Source: Clostridium magnum DSM 2767 (lineage in GTDB: Bacteria; Bacillota; Clostridia; Clostridiales; Clostridiaceae). From it: a stretch of DNA of 64,000 bases. How positions within the stretch are numbered: position 1 is the first letter of the stretch; each line of letters opens with the position of its first letter. Where the stretch lies: the NCBI RefSeq assembly GCF_001623875.1, contig NZ_LWAE01000014.1, positions 37,227 through 101,226 of the forward strand, written 5' to 3'. Both the position numbers and the translations under genes were made by a program. This document shows positions 17,400 to 26,780 of this stretch, one piece after another. The notes beneath the pieces were generated by a model. It did not search any database, was not told the origin of the DNA, and saw nothing but the letters and a program-made list of their open reading frames with translations.

Positions 17400-18800
17400 C
17401 TATGCTTCTGACAAAAATGCATTATACCCCTTAACCGCCTCATATATATCAGCCTTACTTGCAACCTCCCATGGAGCGTGCATATTATGGAGAGCTATTC
17501 CAAAGTCTATAACCTGCATTCCATATTCAGCAAGAATATAAGCTATAGTTCCGCCGCCTCCCTGGTCAACTTTTCCAAGTTCTGAAGTTTGCCAAGTAAC
17601 ATTATTTTTGTCCATAATTCTTCTTAACTCAGCTATATATTCTGGATTGGCATCGTTAGAGCCTGATTTTCCTCTTGCCCCAGTATATTTGTTAAATACT
17701 ACACCTTTGCCAAAATAAGCAGAATTTTTCTTTTCCATAACCGATGGGAAATTTGGATCAAAAGCCGCTGTTACATCGGAAGATAGCATTTTTGAATTCT
17801 TTAATGTTCTTCTTAGCTTTAGCTCACTATAATTTCCACATAAATTCATAAGTTCAGCTAATACATTTTCGAAGAATTTTGAGTGCATTCCAGTAGCTCC
17901 TACACTTCCTATCTCTTCCTTGTCTACTAGCAAAGTTACACAGGTTTTATCTGGATTTTCTATATTCATCATAGCTTCAAAGGATGTATATGAGCATATT
18001 CTATCATCATGACCATATGCCATAATCATACTTCTATCTAACCCAAAGTCTCTAGCTTTACCAGCTGGAACTACTTGTAACTCTGCAGATATGAAATCTT
18101 CTTCAATAATTCCATATTTATCATTTAGTAATCTCAATATGTTCTGCCTAACTCTATCTTTTGCATCCTTGTCTTCAATAGGCATACTTCCTATTAATAC
18201 ATTTAAGTTTTCACCTTCAATAACTTTATTTGCTTTTTTATCCATCTGTTCTCCAGATAAGTGTATCAAGAGATCTGAAACTCCCACTACTGGATCACTG
18301 TCATCTTCTCCTATTACTACATTTACCTTTTTTCCATCTTTTTTCACTATAACTCCATGTATTGCTAGTGGAAGTGTTACCCATTGATATTTCTTTATTC
18401 CACCATAATAATGAGTTTCAAACAAAGCTAAATCGGTGTCCTCGTATAATGGATTTTGTTTTAAATCAAGCCTAGGAGAATCTACATGAGCTCCTAGTAT
18501 TCTTAATCCTTCTTCAAAATCTTTGCTGCCAATTATAAATAATGCTAAGTTCTTATCCATGTTATTAGCATAAACCTTATCACCAGATTTTAAATTACCT
18601 TTTTCCTTTATAATCTGATCTATATTTTTATATCCTGCTTTTTCAGCTCTAGTTATAAGCTCAAGCACACATTCTCTTTCAGTTTTACACTTTGACATAA
18701 AGTCCTTATATCTTTCTGATAGATCAAATAAACCTTTTAAATCATCTTTTGAATACTTATTCCAAGCATACTCATATTTTTTAGTTAAATCCATACTCAT
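17400..18800 (-). CDS. M18 family aminopeptidase
   Basis: 466-residue cytoplasmic zinc aminopeptidase that removes N-terminal residues, acidic ones in characterised members, from peptides. M18 motifs are all present: GAHVDSPR with H105 and D107 as metal and catalytic residues, GHDDRICSYTS, VDKEEIGSVGATG (catalytic and metal glutamates), SSDVTAAFDPNF, and HNMHAPWEV with the final metal histidine. Length is normal. Two in-frame ATGs lie at the start; GGGAG precedes both. Monocistronic, with its own terminator. Confidence 0.93.
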   Translation of the reverse strand: MSMDLTKKYEYAWNKYSKDDLKGLFDLSERYKDFMSKCKTERECVLELITRAEKAGYKNIDQIIKEKGNLKSGDKVYANNMDKNLALFIIGSKDFEEGLRILGAHVDSPRLDLKQNPLYEDTDLALFETHYYGGIKKYQWVTLPLAIHGVIVKKDGKKVNVVIGEDDSDPVVGVSDLLIHLSGEQMDKKANKVIEGENLNVLIGSMPIEDKDAKDRVRQNILRLLNDKYGIIEEDFISAELQVVPAGKARDFGLDRSMIMAYGHDDRICSYTSFEAMMNIENPDKTCVTLLVDKEEIGSVGATGMHSKFFENVLAELMNLCGNYSELKLRRTLKNSKMLSSDVTAAFDPNFPSVMEKKNSAYFGKGVVFNKYTGARGKSGSNDANPEYIAELRRIMDKNNVTWQTSELGKVDQGGGGTIAYILAEYGMQVIDFGIALHNMHAPWEVASKADIYEAVKGYNAFLSEA

Positions 18801-18914
18801 TTTTCTCCCATCTATACCTTACTATAACGTTATCATAATGCATATAGCAAATTCTAAACTTAAATACTATAGAATTACAATAATTATAGATATTTTATTT
18901 CCTCATATTAATTA

Positions 18915-19853
18915 TTACAACCATTTCTTCTTCTTAAAAATATATATTAGCACAAAAACTATACAAAGCATTATAAAGAGCACATAATAGCACCCGTTGT
19001 TCATTCCCATTAATGGTATTCCTCGTAAATTCATGCCGTACATACTAGTTATTAAATTTAAAGGCAAAAATATAGTAGCTATAACTGTGAATACCTTCAT
19101 AAGTTCATTTGTTTTATTAGCAATTTCTGATTCAAAAGCCTCTCTAACTAAAGCTAAATCCTGAACCAAATTTTCTAAAGCAAGCATCAACTTTTCTATT
19201 TTTTTATTTAAACTCATAAAATATTCTATCTTTTCTTTTTCTATTATCAAATTATCATTACTTACTAGACTATCACCTATATACCTTAATGGGTTCAAGT
19301 ATTTTCTTATCTTATATACTTGTCTTCTAAGAGTTATCAAGTTATCTATTTGCTCATGCCTAGGATTTTTCAAAATACTTATCTCTATTTTATCCGCTTG
19401 AGCTTCAAGGGCTGCTATTACATTATAGTTCTTTACAATTATTCTATCTAAAATATAGTATAGTAATACACAAACTCTTGGCTTTTCTTTCAGCATAAAA
19501 CAATTTTTAGACTCCCTAATATCCTTTATCAGTTCTTCTATAATATTAATTTTATCCTTATAAACTGTTATTATATAGTCTTTACCTAAAAACACACCTA
19601 ACTCTCTTGAAATAACTATTTCATTACAATAATCTAATGTATTGAAAATAATAAATATATATCCATCGAAAAAGCTTATTTTTGATGGTTGCGCAAAATT
19701 CTTACACTCATCTTCACTATCTTTATCTAACAAAATAAACTTATTAATTTTTTCAAGTTCACTTGCATGAATCAATATCCAATAGTGACTTTTTTCAAAT
19801 TTAAAATTTTCAGTAACATCCTGGAGGTCCTTTGTTAAATCAAATATTCTCAT
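18915..19853 (-). CDS. corA: CorA-family divalent cation transporter
   Basis: 312-residue inner-membrane magnesium/cobalt channel subunit. A large cytoplasmic N-domain with long helices precedes two membrane segments at the C-terminus. The first ends in the selectivity signature YGMN (272-275). The loop RGIPLMGMNNG is followed by the second segment and a lysine-rich tail. Weak GGTGGTG ribosome binding site. Located upstream of the folate/hprK group on the other side of a small gap; no functional link is evident. Confidence 0.9.
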   Translation of the reverse strand: MRIFDLTKDLQDVTENFKFEKSHYWILIHASELEKINKFILLDKDSEDECKNFAQPSKISFFDGYIFIIFNTLDYCNEIVISRELGVFLGKDYIITVYKDKINIIEELIKDIRESKNCFMLKEKPRVCVLLYYILDRIIVKNYNVIAALEAQADKIEISILKNPRHEQIDNLITLRRQVYKIRKYLNPLRYIGDSLVSNDNLIIEKEKIEYFMSLNKKIEKLMLALENLVQDLALVREAFESEIANKTNELMKVFTVIATIFLPLNLITSMYGMNLRGIPLMGMNNGCYYVLFIMLCIVFVLIYIFKKKKWL

Positions 19854-19941
19854 AAAAACACCACCACTATAAATACAATACTGTGAAGTGAGGCTTCCTA
19901 CTTAACTTTTGAAAAATTTAAGTATTCATAGTGTGTGAGGT

Positions 19942-20490
19942 TTAATCAGTAATTATTCCATCTATATATTCATCATCTTTTTCCATAGGTACTTTTTCTA
20001 ATACTTGAAAACTATATGCTAATCCAATTTTTTTACAATCTTTTCTTGATTTTCTCAAAAATCTGTCGTAAAATCCACCGCCATAACCAACTCTTCCTCC
20101 CATTTTATCAAAAGCGAGCCCTGGAAGATAAGCTACATCTATTAGAGTTTCATCTACTTTAAATGCATTATCCCTTGGTTCCAAAATACCATATGCTCCT
20201 GGTTCTAGCTCTTCAAAATTTTTAATTTGAGCTATAATCATTCCCTCATCCTTAGATATAACTCTTGGTACACAGAGAACCTTTTCATCTTTCAGTGCTT
20301 GTTTTATAATTCTATGTGTGTCAAGTTCAGTGTCATAGCTTACAAATATAAATATATTTTTTGATTCTTTATATTCTTTGCTATTTATTATCTTCTCAAA
20401 TATTGCATTATCTAATCTTTCCTTTTCCTCCTTAGTAAGAATTCCCCTTTTCTCTCTCATAAATTTTCTAATTTCCCTCTTATTTTCCAC
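19942..20490 (-). CDS. 5-formyltetrahydrofolate cyclo-ligase
   Basis: 182-residue enzyme converting 5-formyl-THF to 5,10-methenyl-THF with ATP. The N-terminus REIRKFMREKR supplies the basic nucleotide-contact helix, followed by IFIFVSYDTELDT and VLCVPRV. The diagnostic C-terminal block LPGLAFDKMGGRVGYGGGFYDRFL is present and intact. The start is GTG at 20490, overlapping the 3' end of hprK by 11 nt with AAGGAGA inside hprK, so the two are translationally coupled. Confidence 0.93.
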   Translation of the reverse strand: MENKREIRKFMREKRGILTKEEKERLDNAIFEKIINSKEYKESKNIFIFVSYDTELDTHRIIKQALKDEKVLCVPRVISKDEGMIIAQIKNFEELEPGAYGILEPRDNAFKVDETLIDVAYLPGLAFDKMGGRVGYGGGFYDRFLRKSRKDCKKIGLAYSFQVLEKVPMEKDDEYIDGIITD

Positions 20491-21409
20491 TATAATTTCT
20501 CCTTTCAGCTTCCTCTTGCATTCTTCTATCTATTATATCTACAGGAGTCTCATCAGTGGTAAGACTATACCTGTAGTTAGCAGCAGCAGCCTCAATTATG
20601 ACAGCTATGTTTCTTCCAGGTCTTATAGGAACAATCATTTTTCTCACAGGAACATTAAGTATATCCATATACTCTTTATCTATTCCCAACCTATCATAAT
20701 TTTGTTCCTGTTTCCACTGTTCGATGTATGTAACAAGATGTATTTCTTTCCTTCTTAATATTGAACTTAATCCATAAAGGGCTGGTATGTCAATTATCCC
20801 CATACCTCTAACCTCAACCATCCCTGATGTTATATAAGGTGATGTACCATATAGCTTTCCATCAATTTGCTTAATATCTACTGCATCATCTGCTACTAAT
20901 CTGTGTCCTCTTTTTATAAGTTCCAAAGCTGTTTCACTTTTTCCTATACCGCTTTCTCCAGTTATTAATATCCCTATACCATAAACGTCCACTAGTACTC
21001 CATGAAGCCTAGTTTCTGGAGCCAACTCGCTATCAAGATAATTCATAAGTTTATTTACAAACCTTGTTGATGTAGTATCGGTTCTTAAAATCCATCTCTT
21101 ATTTTTTATAGCATTCTCCATGAATTCTTCATGGGGCTGTAACTCTCTAGTTATTATAGTACAAGGGTTCTCAAATTTAAAATATTTCTCAAGTCTTTTG
21201 TTTCTTAAAGAAGGCTGCATAGCATCTAAAAAGCTCCATTCAGCCTTTCCAACTATCTGAACCCTTTCATTTGCATAGTAATTATAAAAACCTGAAAATT
21301 GAAGTCCTGGTCTATTTATATCACTAACTGTAATTTCTCTAATTTGTTCTCCTTTATTTACTACTTCAAGATTTAAATCTTTTATTAAATCAATAACTGT
21401 AACTGACAT
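20480..21409 (-). CDS. hprK: HPr kinase/phosphorylase
   Basis: 309-residue bifunctional enzyme that phosphorylates HPr on Ser46 and removes it, the central sensor of carbon catabolite control in Firmicutes. The N-terminal domain is followed by the kinase P-loop GESGIGKSETA near residue 155, the catalytic HRLVADDAVDI block, and the signature EVRGMGIIDIPALYG. Length is normal. Start ATG with AAGGAGAG before it. It lies between a DUF896 gene (15-nt gap) and the folate cyclo-ligase (11-nt overlap), giving a compact three-gene operon. Confidence 0.95.
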   Translation of the reverse strand: MSVTVIDLIKDLNLEVVNKGEQIREITVSDINRPGLQFSGFYNYYANERVQIVGKAEWSFLDAMQPSLRNKRLEKYFKFENPCTIITRELQPHEEFMENAIKNKRWILRTDTTSTRFVNKLMNYLDSELAPETRLHGVLVDVYGIGILITGESGIGKSETALELIKRGHRLVADDAVDIKQIDGKLYGTSPYITSGMVEVRGMGIIDIPALYGLSSILRRKEIHLVTYIEQWKQEQNYDRLGIDKEYMDILNVPVRKMIVPIRPGRNIAVIIEAAAANYRYSLTTDETPVDIIDRRMQEEAERRNYSGK

Positions 21410-21423
21410 TTATTTTACTCTCC

Positions 21424-21612
21424 TTAATTTAATTTGTCTTTAGGTGGAACTCTTTTTATGCCTTCTAATTGTGATCTAAAATTTCTTTTCACATTATCTA
21501 TATATCTTTGTCTTAATTTCTGTTGCTCCAGTTTTTCATCTTCAGTAAGACCTTCATTTTGACTTTTCTTATATAAAAAATTAATTCTTTCTATAACTTC
21601 TTCTATTCTCAT
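21424..21612 (-). CDS. DUF896 (YnzC-like) small protein
   Basis: 62 residues, mostly two helices: RIEEVIERINFLYKKS followed by EQQKLRQRYIDNVKRNFRSQL. This is the conserved core of the UPF0291/DUF896 family, whose B. subtilis member YnzC is a small helical hairpin; the function is not established. The ATG at 21612 has AGGAG 8 nt upstream. A GTG 9 nt further upstream overlaps that site and is unlikely to be used. First gene of the hprK operon. Confidence 0.88.
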   Translation of the reverse strand: MRIEEVIERINFLYKKSQNEGLTEDEKLEQQKLRQRYIDNVKRNFRSQLEGIKRVPPKDKLN

Positions 21613-21715
21613 TACTATCACTCCTAATGTATTTGTAATTATATTGTATTTTATTTTATATTATACTTGAATTTATTAAATAATCCAATGAAAAATCATA
21701 AAATATAAGTTTCCT

Positions 21716-21770
21716 AAACACAATAAAAACTTCATTAATTATAAAAATTAACGAAGTTTTTATTGTGTTT
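21716..21770 (-). terminator. Terminator after glpX
   Basis: Long inverted repeat AAACACAATAAAAACTTC / GAAGTTTTTATTGTGTTT around an AT-rich loop. It starts 7 nt past the glpX stop on the minus strand. It is almost symmetrical, so it may act in both directions. Confidence 0.8.
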
Positions 21771-21776
21771 AAACAT

Positions 21777-22751
21777 TTATTTTACTACTAAGCTACTTTT
21801 ATTTAAATCATGATGAGCTTCTACGAATCTTACTGTTCCTGTCTTTGCCCTCATTACAACAGTATGAGTTACTGCCCAATCATTTTTAGAAAATAGAACA
21901 CCCTTTAAAAGATCACAGTCTGTTATACCAGTTGCTGCAAAATAAACATCATCACTTTTTACTAAATCATCTATAAATAATGTTTTGGTCACATCTTCTA
22001 TACCCATTTTTATACATCTTTGCTTCTCTTCTTCTGTATGAGGTTCTAGCTTTGCTTGCATTTCCCCTCCCATACATTTAATAGCTGCTGCAGCGATAAC
22101 TCCTTCCGGAGCTCCTCCTGTTCCCATCAATATATCAACACCTGTATTCTCAAAGCCACATGCAATTGCTGCTGCAACGTCACCTTCACCAAATAGTTTT
22201 ACTCTAGCTCCAACCTCTCTAGCAGCACTAACTATATAGTCATGTCTTTCTCTTTCTTGAACAATTACTGTAAGTTCTGTAACATCTTTATTTAGAGCCT
22301 TTGCAACATTTAGTATATTTTCCTTAGGGGATTTGTTTATATCAATGGCACCCTTTGCACCTGGACCTACAGCTATTTTTTTCATATACATATCTGGTGC
22401 ATGAAATAAACTTCCTCTTGGTCCCATTGCAACTACTGCTATAGCGTTAGGTAAGCCTTTAGCAATTAAGACAGTTCCATCTAAAGGATCTACAGCAATA
22501 TCCATTTCGGGCATATTTTCTTCACCTATACCTACTTTTTGTCCTATATAAAGCATTGGAGCATTATCTAATTCTCCCTCTCCAATTACAACCGTTCCTC
22601 TAACTGGCATCATAGTGAAAGCTTTTTCCATACCATCAACTGCTGCCTGATCTGCAGCAATTTTATCGCCTCTTCCCATAAATTTAGCAGAACAAAGTGC
22701 AGCTGCTTCTGTTACCCTAGCAAGTCCCATAGCTATATCTGTATTTAGCAT
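21777..22751 (-). CDS. glpX: Class II fructose-1,6-bisphosphatase (GlpX)
   Basis: 324-residue gluconeogenic phosphatase. Motifs: GEGELDNAPML, the metal and phosphate site DIAVDPLDGT, and the substrate-binding block GTGGAPEGVIAAAA. Length is normal for GlpX. ATG with GGAGGTAAAA upstream. Monocistronic, ending in a strong hairpin. Together with hprK nearby and the GapB-type GAPDH at 57.6 kb it points to a gluconeogenic capacity. Confidence 0.95.
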   Translation of the reverse strand: MLNTDIAMGLARVTEAAALCSAKFMGRGDKIAADQAAVDGMEKAFTMMPVRGTVVIGEGELDNAPMLYIGQKVGIGEENMPEMDIAVDPLDGTVLIAKGLPNAIAVVAMGPRGSLFHAPDMYMKKIAVGPGAKGAIDINKSPKENILNVAKALNKDVTELTVIVQERERHDYIVSAAREVGARVKLFGEGDVAAAIACGFENTGVDILMGTGGAPEGVIAAAAIKCMGGEMQAKLEPHTEEEKQRCIKMGIEDVTKTLFIDDLVKSDDVYFAATGITDCDLLKGVLFSKNDWAVTHTVVMRAKTGTVRFVEAHHDLNKSSLVVK

Positions 22752-23342
22752 AAGATTTTACCTCCAAAATATATATTATATATCACTTTTCATCAATTTA
22801 AAAAAGCATAAAATACTATTATGTACTTTTTTCAACAATTCGACACATTAATTTATTTTACATTTAAATATTATATCACATTTATTTCACAAAACAAGAT
22901 TTAATGTACAACATTAAACCTTTACTTATATATTTTATGAAATAAAGTCTAAATTATATTGAAATATTACATCATAATAGTGATTAAATAAAGCAAATAA
23001 CAATCGCTAATATATCCCACACATCAATAAACTTACATTAATTTAATTCATATTATAAAAAATACTATAAAACTTTAAAACTTTTAGACAATATTCTGTT
23101 TTTACATTTATTCCCACACACTTTAATACCAGCACTTTAATACATTTTTTTCCGTTTTTCCACATATTCTCCACAAAACAATTCACATCTTATCTACAGA
23201 ATTTATGTATGTTTATGTAATAATGTGTGTTTTAATGACTAACAAAACATCTGCTTAATTTTTTATAATCTGATAGAATAAAAGAGTGCTAAAATGAAAT
23301 GAATAATTATGACATAAAATCAAATTAGGAGGGTAATAGAGC
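22752..23342. other. 590-nt AT-rich divergent intergenic region
   Basis: Holds the promoter regions of glpX (left) and the spo0E-like gene (right). I find no long open frame. It contains a cluster of DnaA-box-like 9-mers at 23156-23198, a TATAAT at 23264-23269, and one Spo0A-box-like TTCGACA at 22839-22845. The last is a single 7-mer and may be chance. Confidence 0.5.
23156..23198 (+). promoter_or_regulatory. Cluster of three DnaA-box-like sites
   Basis: Three 9-mers in the same orientation, each one mismatch from TTATCCACA: TTTTCCACA (23156-23164), TTCTCCACA (23167-23175) and TTATCTACA (23190-23198). The first two are exactly 11 bp apart and the third 23 bp further, about one and two helical turns. 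They lie roughly 70 bp upstream of a TATAAT that probably serves the spo0E-like gene. Binding is inferred from consensus only. Confidence 0.5.
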
Positions 23343-23501
23343 ATGAATAAAGGAACTTTAGATAAAGAAATCAATAGCTTAAAAGAAACTCTCTATACTT
23401 TGATGACATATAGTAATCTAACTGATGATACTGTAGTTGAATGTAGCCAAAAATTAGACAAGCTTATAGTTGAATATCAAAATCAGAAAAACTTTTCCTA
23501 A
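23343..23501 (+). CDS. Spo0E-family aspartyl-phosphate phosphatase
   Basis: A short gene coding 52 residues. The sequence has the two-helix pattern of Spo0E/Rap-unrelated phosphatases that dephosphorylate Spo0A~P, with the signature SQKLDKLIVEYQ (the S-x2-LD-x-LI motif) in helix 2. AGGAGGG lies 10 nt before the ATG, and a terminator follows. By family it would delay sporulation by draining phosphate from Spo0A. Length is typical of the family (45-85). The upstream DnaA-like boxes are unusual. Confidence 0.85.
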   Translation: MNKGTLDKEINSLKETLYTLMTYSNLTDDTVVECSQKLDKLIVEYQNQKNFS

Positions 23502-23514
23502 AGTTTCAGACTTT

Positions 23515-23550
23515 ATAAAAACTCACAAGCATTTCTACTTGTGAGTTATA
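23515..23550. terminator. Shared terminator between convergent genes
   Basis: Stem AAACTCACAAG / CTTGTGAGTT with loop CATTTCTA. On the minus strand it is followed by TTTTTAT, on the plus strand by an AT-rich stretch. It serves the spo0E-like gene and the acidic-protein gene, which converge here. Confidence 0.75.
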
Positions 23551-23567
23551 TATTAATTTTCATTTAA

Positions 23568-23966
23568 TTACTCATCTATTTTCTTTAAAACTTCATCTAA
23601 ATCTATGCTTTTACCTTTTTCATAGAACACAGCTATAAATTCATTATAATCATAATTCTCTCTGTCTATTTCATAAGACATATACTGTGCCTCTACACTC
23701 AATTCTTCCATTAGCTCTTCAATTATTTCACCGGTACTATCTACAGCTAATTCATTTAGGTAAGGTAGTAAAAATTCATCATACCACGAATCCCCTTCCT
23801 CTTCATCTTCACTTTCATCACTAGCATAAGCCCTAGCAGCACTTAGTTCATCTTCATCAAAATCATAATAGAATCTAAGTACAAGCACTTCACCATCATT
23901 GTTTATTTCCTGAACCTCTTCTAAGTCATTATTTAACAAAAAATTAATTATTTTTTCTTTCTCCAT
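23568..23966 (-). CDS. Acidic hypothetical protein
   Basis: 132 residues, strongly acidic (many Glu/Asp, including a DESEDEEEGDSWYDEF stretch near the middle). No membrane segment, signal peptide or recognised domain. AAGGAGAG precedes the ATG, codon use matches its neighbours, and a terminator follows, so it is a real gene. I do not recognise the family. Confidence 0.75.
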   Translation of the reverse strand: MEKEKIINFLLNNDLEEVQEINNDGEVLVLRFYYDFDEDELSAARAYASDESEDEEEGDSWYDEFLLPYLNELAVDSTGEIIEELMEELSVEAQYMSYEIDRENYDYNEFIAVFYEKGKSIDLDEVLKKIDE

Positions 23967-24407
23967 AAAAAACTCTCCTTATCTTAAAGTAAAAATTTGC
24001 TATTAAAATTTCATTTTATTTTACCACAGATGAATTAATTTTACTAATACTTTTGTATTATGTGCGATATTATATAAAAAAATTTTATTGCATAATTAAT
24101 AATTTTTACAAATGATGTAATAAAACCAAATTTAAGACTTTAATTTATATTTCCTCAATTGATACCAACATATTCATAGATTGCCGTTGAAAAATATAAA
24201 TATTTTTATATAAATTTACTGCAAAACGGGAAATTTAAATTGTAATAGCTATACAGATAACTAAAGAAAATTTATTTATTTTAATTTCCTTATATTCCAT
24301 TTAAGTATATGTATGTATATATTTTATAAAAATGAATACTTATAAAATTTAAAAATTTTTTTAATATATTGTTTTTTTTAAAACTACTTTTTATTTTTTT
24401 CAATTAT

Positions 24408-24572
24408 TATATAATCAAGTAGCATACAATAAAATCCGTCCAGTTTACTAACAACTAAAAGACTTATTAAAAAAAACTACTCCTAAAATGGTACAGGCTG
24501 GATTAAATTTTATTCGCAATAACCAACGTAAAAACTTCAGACAATGAAATTCTATAAATGGAGGTAATTATA
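24408..24572 (+). promoter_or_regulatory. Promoter and ~150-nt leader of the arginase gene
   Basis: TATAAT at 24410-24415 would start RNA near 24422, about 150 nt before the start codon. In the leader, AATAAAAT...TCCAG (about 24429-24443) can pair with CTGGA...ATTTTATT (24498-24514), closing a ~54-nt internal region. GGAGG ends the leader 8 nt before the ATG. The fold matches no riboswitch class I recognise. The upstream 400 nt (23967-24407) is very AT-rich and shows nothing else. Confidence 0.4.
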
Positions 24573-25472
24573 ATGAATATTAGCTTAATTGGTGTACCAA
24601 TGTTTTTTGGTTCTGACAAAAAAGGTGCGGATTTTGGTCCAAAGAAACTTAGAGAAAAGAATATAGTAGAAGTTTTGAATAGGAATAATCATACAGTTTA
24701 TGATTGTGGAGATATATATGTTGAAAATATAAAAGATCAACAAAAATATGATTATCATTCTACCATGAAATATTTAAAACCTATAGTTGAAGTAAATAGA
24801 AACTTATCTCATCAAGTATATAGTGCCCTTTGTTCTAAAAGCTTTCCTCTTATTATAGGTGGCGACCACTCCTTAGGACTTGGAAGTATTTCAGGTGTTA
24901 GTAAATACTATAAAAATATAGCAGTTATCTGGATAGATGCTCATGGTGATATAAATACCCACGAAACTAGCCCGACAGGTAATGTTCATGGTATGCCTCT
25001 AGCTGCTGCAATGGGTCTAGGATATAGCGATTTAACAGACCTATATTACAAAGGTATAAAGGTAAAGCCTGAAAATGTATTTATAATAGGTGCTAGAGAT
25101 TTAGATGATGGGGAAAAAGAACTAATAAAGGAACACAATATGACAGTATACTCTACTGAAGATGTTCAAAGAATGGGTGTAAAGAAAATGATGGAAGTAA
25201 TTCATTCTAAGCTGAAAGATAACGAAATTGACGCTGTACACCTAAGTTTTGACATAGATTGTATTGATCCGGAATTTGTTCCTGGAACAGGCACTCCTGT
25301 AAGACATGGAATGAATGTAATTGAAGCTAAATATATTTTGAAATACTTAATGGAAACTGAACTTGTAAAATCTATGGATTTCGTTGAACTAAATCCTAAA
25401 TTGGACCAAGATGATAAAACTGCCGATTTATGTATTGACTTACTTGCTTGGACTTTTGGATATTTACAATAA
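24573..25472 (+). CDS. rocF: Arginase (ureohydrolase family)
   Basis: 299-residue manganese hydrolase converting arginine to ornithine and urea. The binuclear metal motifs are complete: GGDHSLGLGS, the aspartate/histidine stretch in WIDAHGDINTHE, and SFDIDCIDPEFVPGTGTP. TSPTGNVHGMPLA is the arginase-type substrate loop, favouring arginase over agmatinase. The ATG at 24573 is chosen because GGAGG lies 8 nt upstream; an earlier ATG overlaps the GGAGG itself. Single gene with its own leader and terminator. Confidence 0.9.
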   Translation: MNISLIGVPMFFGSDKKGADFGPKKLREKNIVEVLNRNNHTVYDCGDIYVENIKDQQKYDYHSTMKYLKPIVEVNRNLSHQVYSALCSKSFPLIIGGDHSLGLGSISGVSKYYKNIAVIWIDAHGDINTHETSPTGNVHGMPLAAAMGLGYSDLTDLYYKGIKVKPENVFIIGARDLDDGEKELIKEHNMTVYSTEDVQRMGVKKMMEVIHSKLKDNEIDAVHLSFDIDCIDPEFVPGTGTPVRHGMNVIEAKYILKYLMETELVKSMDFVELNPKLDQDDKTADLCIDLLAWTFGYLQ

Positions 25473-25482
25473 CCAAAATATA

Positions 25483-25526
25483 AAACCATATATACAGATT
25501 AATCTTCTGCATATATGGTTTTTTCA
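25483..25526. terminator. Terminator between convergent arginase and flavodiiron genes
   Basis: Stem AAACCATATATACAGA / TCTGCATATATGGTTT with a short loop, followed rightward by TTTTTTCATT. Serves the arginase gene, and probably also the converging flavodiiron gene. Confidence 0.85.
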
Positions 25527-25534
25527 TTAACAGT

Positions 25535-26707
25535 TTACATCAACCCTAAGAATTTATCTATAAATTCATCAGCTTTCTTTAACTCTTCTTCACTTGGCAC
25601 AAATTTAAACTTAAATCCTTCTTCTACAACTTTAAATTTTAGCGACTTTAATCTATTTGTAATCATTGGAACTCCTTCACCACTCCAGCCATAGGAACCA
25701 AATGCTCCTGCAGCTTTGCCTCTATTTGTAATAGCACATACAAGTGACAGTACATCCCATACAGGTTTAACAGCATCCTGATTTATAGTAGGTGATCCAA
25801 ACAATACACCTGTAGAGCCTTCAACTAAAGGTATTATATCATTAAGATCCATTGAAGTTATCTCATGTGCTTCTGCTTTTATTCCTTTAGCATTTATTTT
25901 TTCAGCTATATATTTAGCAACACTTTCTGTATTTCCATAAGCTGAAATATAGAATATTTGTACATTCTTTTCCTTAGGAAGTTCTTCTGTAGCCCATTTT
26001 TTATAAAGTTCTATATATTTTGTCATATCCTCTACATGAACTGGTCCATGGCTTGGGGCTACAATATCAAATTTTAAGTCTTTAATTTTATCAAGACCAG
26101 CTAATACAAACTTTTTAAATGGTCCCATGATTACATCAAAATAGTATTTTACTTCATCATAATAATCTACACTGTTGTCTGTAATACTGCCATTCTTAGG
26201 ACAGTAGTGAGCTCCTAAAAAATCACAAGTGAATATTAGTTCCTTATTCTCTACATAAGTGAACATTGTATCTGGCCAGTGAAGGTTTGGAGCCATTATG
26301 AATTTCAAATTAGTTTTACCTAAACTTAATTCCTGCGGTGCTTCCATACTCTTAAATTCTTTATTAATAATATCTTTGAGATATATTATAGCAGCTCTGG
26401 AGGCTACTACTGTTGCTTCTGGATAAAGTTCCATTAATCTCTTTACCGAACCACTATGGTCTAGCTCTGTGTGCTGTACAATTATATAATCAACTTTTCT
26501 TTCTCCTATTACACCCTTTATATTAGAAATAAATTTATCAAAAAAACCGTCCTTTACTGAATCAACAATAGCTACTTTTTCATCATCAATTAAATAAGAA
26601 TTATAAGTTGTTCCTTCCTTTGTATTCATTATAATATCAAAAACCCTTAAATCTGGATCTTCTACACCAATCCAATAAATATTATCCTTTAACTTCACAT
26701 TACTCAT
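25535..26707 (-). CDS. fprA: Flavodiiron protein (oxygen/NO reductase)
   Basis: 390-residue soluble enzyme that reduces O2 to water, or NO to N2O, protecting anaerobes. The beta-lactamase-like diiron domain carries HTELDHSGS (H79, E81, D83), then NLHWPDTMF, CDFLGAHYC and APSHGPVH for the remaining ligands. The C-terminal flavodoxin domain (from about 250) starts IFYISAYGNTESVA for FMN. No fused rubredoxin. GGAGG ribosome binding site. Single gene. Confidence 0.95.
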   Translation of the reverse strand: MSNVKLKDNIYWIGVEDPDLRVFDIIMNTKEGTTYNSYLIDDEKVAIVDSVKDGFFDKFISNIKGVIGERKVDYIIVQHTELDHSGSVKRLMELYPEATVVASRAAIIYLKDIINKEFKSMEAPQELSLGKTNLKFIMAPNLHWPDTMFTYVENKELIFTCDFLGAHYCPKNGSITDNSVDYYDEVKYYFDVIMGPFKKFVLAGLDKIKDLKFDIVAPSHGPVHVEDMTKYIELYKKWATEELPKEKNVQIFYISAYGNTESVAKYIAEKINAKGIKAEAHEITSMDLNDIIPLVEGSTGVLFGSPTINQDAVKPVWDVLSLVCAITNRGKAAGAFGSYGWSGEGVPMITNRLKSLKFKVVEEGFKFKFVPSEEELKKADEFIDKFLGLM

Positions 26708-26780
26708 AATTAAACCTCCTAATAATATATAAATTCTTTTTATTTCCTATATCTTCTTTTATGAAAGTATTTTATCACAA

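Noticed and set aside
22839..22845. Spo0A box (TTCGACA) upstream of glpX
   Set aside because: A single 7-mer in AT-rich DNA without a partner site or known link to glpX; likely chance.
23156..23198. Replication origin
   Set aside because: Only three weak DnaA-like boxes, no AT-unwinding element pattern beyond general AT-richness, and no dnaA/dnaN nearby.
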